NCBI GenBank assembly: GCA_020853455.1
Contig: JADYYV010000072.1
Coordinates: forward strand, 1-8,601
Length of the DNA: 8,601 nt
Origin: Alphaproteobacteria bacterium
GTDB taxonomy: Bacteria; Pseudomonadota; Alphaproteobacteria; Micavibrionales; UBA2020
Direction: 5' to 3'
The notes under the pieces are model-generated. The model did no database searches, was not told the origin of the DNA, and was given only the letters and a program-made list of their open reading frames with translations. Of this stretch, positions 5,704 to 8,601 are shown one piece after another. The first letter of the stretch is position 1, and every line of letters begins with the position of its first letter. Both the position numbers and the translations under genes were made by a program.

Positions 5704-8421
5704 GTGACCACCGACAACACCGTCCGCACCTCCGATATCGCCCCTATTACCATCGAAGAGGAGATGCAGAAATCATATCTTGATTACGCGATGAGCGTGA
5801 TCGTCAGCCGCGCGCTGCCCGATGTGCGGGATGGTCTGAAACCCGTCCACCGCCGCATTTTGTACGCGATGCGCGAGGGCGGATATGACTCGACGAAGCC
5901 TTTCAAGAAATCCGCCCGCATCGTCGGTGACGTGATGGGTAAATACCACCCGCATGGCGACAGCGCGATTTACGACGCGATGGTGCGCATGGCGCAGGAC
6001 TTCTCGATGCGCCTGATGCTGGTGGATAGTCAGGGTAACTTTGGCTCGATGGATGGCGACCCGCCTGCCGCGATGCGTTATACCGAAGCGCGTCTGGCGA
6101 AAACGGCCGAAGCCATGCTGGACGATATCGACAAGGAAACCGTCGATTTCCAGCCGAACTATGACGAAAGCACGGTCGAGCCCACCGTATTGCCCTCTCG
6201 CTTCCCCAACCTGCTGGCGAATGGTGCTGCCGGCATCGCGGTCGGTATGGCGACCAACATTCCCCCGCATAACCTGGGCGAAGTGATTGACGGCTGCATT
6301 GCCTATGTCGATAACCCGAACATCACGATCGACGAGCTGATCGAGCATATCCCCGGCCCCGACTTCCCGACGGGCGGCCAGCTGATCGGCCGCAACGGCG
6401 TGATGGGCATGTACCACAACGGCCGCGGATCGATGATGATGCGCGCCAAGACATCGTTCGAGGAAGGCAAGAAAGACCGCGTTTCGATCATCGTCCACGA
6501 AATTCCCTATCAGGTGAACAAATCGAAACTGCTGGAGAAAATGGCCGAATGCGTGCGCGAGAAAAAGGTGGAAGGCATTTCCGACCTGCGCGATGAATCC
6601 GACCGCGACGGCGTACGCGTGGTGATCGAGCTGAAAAAAGACGCCGTTCCCGATGTGGTGCTGAAGCAGCTGCAAAAGGAAACCGAGCTGCAGACCAGCT
6701 TCCCCGCCAATATGCTGGCGCTGAATTACGGCCGCCCGATGACGATGAACCTCAAGATGATGATCGAGGCCTTCGTCAAGTTCCGCGAGGAAGTGATCGC
6801 GAAACGCACCATATTTGAACTGAAAAAAGCCCGCGACCGCGCCCATATCTTGGCGGGTTTGGCGGTTGCCGTCGCCAATATCGACGAAATCATCGCAATC
6901 ATCCGCACCGCCAGTGACCCCAACGACGCGCGCGAAAAACTGACCGCGAAGCCCTGGGCCGCCGCATCCGTTGCGCCGCTCATCAAGCTGATCGATGATC
7001 CGCTGTACCCGATTGCCAACGACAACACCTATCAAATGTCGGATGTGCAGGCCAAAGCGATCCTCGACCTGCGCCTGCACCGCCTGACGGCGCTGGAGCG
7101 CGACAAGATCGGCGACGAGCTGAAGGAAGTCTGCGCCTATATCGAGGAATGCCTGCGCATTCTGGGTTCCCGCGATGTGCTGATGAAGGTGCTGCGCGAC
7201 GAGCTGGTGGAGGTGAAGGAAAAATTCGCGACCCCGCGCAAAACCGAACTGATCGCCCTTGAAAACGAAACCGATCTGGAAGATTTGATCCAGAAAGAAG
7301 ACATGGTCGTGACCGTCAGCCATGCGGGCTACGTGAAACGCGTGCCGCTCTCGACCTACCGCGCGCAGAAACGCGGCGGCAAGGGCCGCACCGGCATGCA
7401 GACGAAGGACGAAGATTTCGTCACCGACCTGTTCATCGCCAATACCCATACGCCCGTCCTGTTCTTCACGTCGAAGGGTATCGTGCATAAAATGAAGGTC
7501 TACCGCCTCCCGCTCGGCACGCCGACGGCGAAGGGCAAGGCCTTCATCAACCTGCTGCCGCTGGAACCGGGCGAGAAAATCTCGGTCGTCATGCCGCTGC
7601 CGGAAGACGAAACCACATGGGATAAACTCGACGTTATCTTCGCAACCTCGCACGGCACCGTGCGCCGCAACAGCCTGGAGGACTTCCAGAACGTGCGCGC
7701 CAACGGCCTCATCGCCATGAAGCTGGAGGGTGACGAAAGCCTGATCGATGTGCGCACCTGCACCGATAAAAACGACATCCTGCTCTCCACCCGCAAGGGC
7801 AAGGCGATCCGCTTTGGCGTTGCCGATCTGCGCGTATTCAAGAGCCGCGCGTCCACCGGTATCCGCGGCATCAAGCTGATGCCGGGCGACGAAGTCGTGT
7901 CGATTTCCATCATCCACAGCGTGGAGGCGACGCCGGACGAACGCATCGCCTACCTGCGCCGCGCATCGAAGGAACGCAACCAGATCGAGGATGAATCCGG
8001 CGATGTGCCGGGCGGCGAAGACGGCGAGGAAGTTGCTTCCGGCAACGTCGTGCTGACCGATGACCGCTATAACGAACTCGCGAAGCTGGAGGAATTCCTG
8101 CTGGCTGTCACGTCCAAGGGATTCGGCAAGCGCACCTCCACCTACGAATACCGCGCCACTAACCGTGGCGGCTCGGGCATCTGGAACATGAAGCTGGGCA
8201 AGAAGAACGGCGAAATCGTCGGATCGTTCAACGTCCATGACTCGGACGAAGCGATGCTGGTGACGAACGGCGGCCAGATCATCCGCATGCCGGTCGAGGA
8301 TGTCCGCTTCGTGGGCCGCCAGTCTCAAGGCGTCACACTGTTCCGCATCGACGGCGAAGGCGAAGAAGTCGTCTCCGCCGCGATCATCAAGGATGTGGGT
8401 ACGGATGAGGTGAAGGAATAA
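5704..8421 (+). CDS. gyrA: DNA gyrase subunit A
   Basis: A complete 905-residue GyrA, the DNA-cleaving subunit that with GyrB forms the A2B2 gyrase introducing negative supercoils in the cytoplasm. The GTG start follows GAAAGG by 9 bases and gives the usual short lead into 'EEEMQKSYLDYAMSVIVSRALP'. The catalytic tyrosine is Y126 in AAMRYTEARL (E. coli Y122). The quinolone-determining loop HPHGDSAIYD has Ser87 and Asp91 (E. coli S83 and D87), so it is wild type for drug binding. The GyrA box QKRGGKG at 555-561, which marks gyrase and not topoisomerase IV ParC, opens the C-terminal beta-pinwheel that wraps DNA. An acidic, hydrophilic insertion at about 743-795 interrupts the pinwheel, as I recall for alphaproteobacterial GyrA. 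gyrB is not in the window. The gene is followed by repeat-derived hairpins that probably end its transcript. Confidence 0.99.
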   Translation: MTTDNTVRTSDIAPITIEEEMQKSYLDYAMSVIVSRALPDVRDGLKPVHRRILYAMREGGYDSTKPFKKSARIVGDVMGKYHPHGDSAIYDAMVRMAQDFSMRLMLVDSQGNFGSMDGDPPAAMRYTEARLAKTAEAMLDDIDKETVDFQPNYDESTVEPTVLPSRFPNLLANGAAGIAVGMATNIPPHNLGEVIDGCIAYVDNPNITIDELIEHIPGPDFPTGGQLIGRNGVMGMYHNGRGSMMMRAKTSFEEGKKDRVSIIVHEIPYQVNKSKLLEKMAECVREKKVEGISDLRDESDRDGVRVVIELKKDAVPDVVLKQLQKETELQTSFPANMLALNYGRPMTMNLKMMIEAFVKFREEVIAKRTIFELKKARDRAHILAGLAVAVANIDEIIAIIRTASDPNDAREKLTAKPWAAASVAPLIKLIDDPLYPIANDNTYQMSDVQAKAILDLRLHRLTALERDKIGDELKEVCAYIEECLRILGSRDVLMKVLRDELVEVKEKFATPRKTELIALENETDLEDLIQKEDMVVTVSHAGYVKRVPLSTYRAQKRGGKGRTGMQTKDEDFVTDLFIANTHTPVLFFTSKGIVHKMKVYRLPLGTPTAKGKAFINLLPLEPGEKISVVMPLPEDETTWDKLDVIFATSHGTVRRNSLEDFQNVRANGLIAMKLEGDESLIDVRTCTDKNDILLSTRKGKAIRFGVADLRVFKSRASTGIRGIKLMPGDEVVSISIIHSVEATPDERIAYLRRASKERNQIEDESGDVPGGEDGEEVASGNVVLTDDRYNELAKLEEFLLAVTSKGFGKRTSTYEYRATNRGGSGIWNMKLGKKNGEIVGSFNVHDSDEAMLVTNGGQIIRMPVEDVRFVGRQSQGVTLFRIDGEGEEVVSAAIIKDVGTDEVKE

Positions 8422-8430
8422 TCCGTTAAA

Positions 8431-8458
8431 GAGGATTCTTCGCTTCGCTCAGGATGAC
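8431..8458 (+). repeat. Dispersed repeat copy 1 (diverged), ending in a T-tract
   Basis: This is a diverged copy of the unit TTCGCTGCGCTCAGGATGAC. Bases 8433-8458 pair with copy 2 (8474-8499) over 26 positions with one mismatch and two G-T pairs, leaving a 15-base T-rich loop. It begins 9 bases after the gyrA stop. The T7 run right after it (8461-8467) is within that loop. Confidence 0.75.
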
Positions 8459-8473
8459 TGTTTTTTTAGTATT

Positions 8474-8500
8474 GTCATCCTGAGCGCAGCGAAGGATCTC
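8474..8500 (-). repeat. Dispersed repeat copy 2, inverted
   Basis: This 27-base unit (plus strand GTCATCCTGAGCGCAGCGAA then GGATCTC) is the exact reverse complement of copy 3. It can pair with either copy 1 or copy 3 but not with both. Each unit also has a short internal ATCCT/AGGAT palindrome. I recognise this sequence type as a widespread intergenic repeat in many bacterial genomes. Confidence 0.85.
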
Positions 8501-8521
8501 TCTTTCTAACCGCAAGAAAGG

Positions 8522-8548
8522 GAGATCCTTCGCTGCGCTCAGGATGAC
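8522..8548 (+). repeat. Dispersed repeat copy 3, direct
   Basis: This exact 27-base inverted partner of copy 2 is followed by the T-rich sequence GCGTTTATTTTGTTTTCTT (8550-8568). Confidence 0.85.
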
Positions 8549-8601
8549 AGCGTTTATTTTGTTTTCTTACACGCGCAATCATGCATAAATGTGTCTCAGG
8601 C

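Larger units (their letters stand above)
8473..8568 (+). terminator. Long repeat-derived hairpin with T-rich tail, probable gyrA terminator
   Basis: Bases 8473-8507 pair with 8515-8549: 35 base pairs with a single G-T pair (8501/8521) and a 7-base loop (8508-8514). The stem extends past the 27-base repeat units through TCTTTCT/AGAAAGG. The tail after the stem is T-rich but not a pure T-run. It would stop or protect the gyrA transcript, and it may also serve a gene arriving from the right, which is outside the window. Confidence 0.55.

Noticed and set aside
5944..5976. Quinolone-resistance mutations in gyrA
   Set aside because: Ser87 and Asp91 (E. coli S83 and D87) are the wild-type residues.
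5773..8328. 851-codon open frame antisense to gyrA
   Set aside because: It is the mirror of a highly conserved, GC-biased gyrA reading frame. Its protein is His/Val/Gln-rich with no family motif and no ribosome binding site, so it is a composition artefact.
5704..8421. ParC (topoisomerase IV) instead of GyrA
   Set aside because: The GyrA box QKRGGKG is present at residues 555-561 and the C-terminal pinwheel is full length, so it is gyrase.
8431..8548. CRISPR array after gyrA
   Set aside because: The copies alternate in orientation, spacers are T-rich loops of unequal size, and there are only three copies, one diverged. This fits an inverted dispersed repeat, not CRISPR.

Overview
The window looks like chromosomal DNA of a moderately GC-rich alphaproteobacterium. 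The best evidence is a complete DNA gyrase A gene whose C-terminal half carries the acidic linker I associate with alphaproteobacterial GyrA. Supporting signs are the start and promoter style (GAAAGGA ribosome binding sites, TTGAC-type -35 boxes) and a long-chain ChrA transporter. I cannot name a genus.

Layout. Positions 1-91 (minus) hold the first 30 codons of a lysine-rich small protein that runs off the left edge. Positions 181-861 (minus) encode a membrane-anchored AsmA-like protein with its own good promoter at 908-936. Positions 969-2075 (minus) encode a radical SAM protein with extra cysteines in a SPASM/twitch-like C-terminal half. Directly upstream of it, 2194-2724 (minus) encodes a 176-residue protein with a valine/threonine-rich block near its C-terminus. 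A long purine-rich leader (2725 to about 2905) precedes that gene. From about 3000 to 4334 (plus) there is a long-chain chromate-transporter-family gene. It converges on an AT-richer, secreted orphan protein (4331-5557, minus), and the two genes share the bases of their stop codons. Positions 5704-8421 (plus) are gyrA, followed by three copies of an inverted dispersed repeat that can fold into two alternative long hairpins.

Most interesting region. The pair at 969-2724 has the layout of a small ribosomally made, post-translationally modified peptide (RiPP) locus. The upstream gene looks like a leader-bearing precursor whose 'NNPAALMEALDVTP' stretch resembles the nitrile-hydratase-type leader, and its valine-rich segment recalls epimerised proteusin cores. 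It is followed by two hairpins, the second a terminator-like attenuator, and then by the radical SAM enzyme. This reading is inference. The valine-rich block could equally be an ordinary transmembrane segment.

The remaining genes (AsmA-like, chrA, secreted orphan, gyrA) appear to be independent transcription units and show no functional link to that pair.
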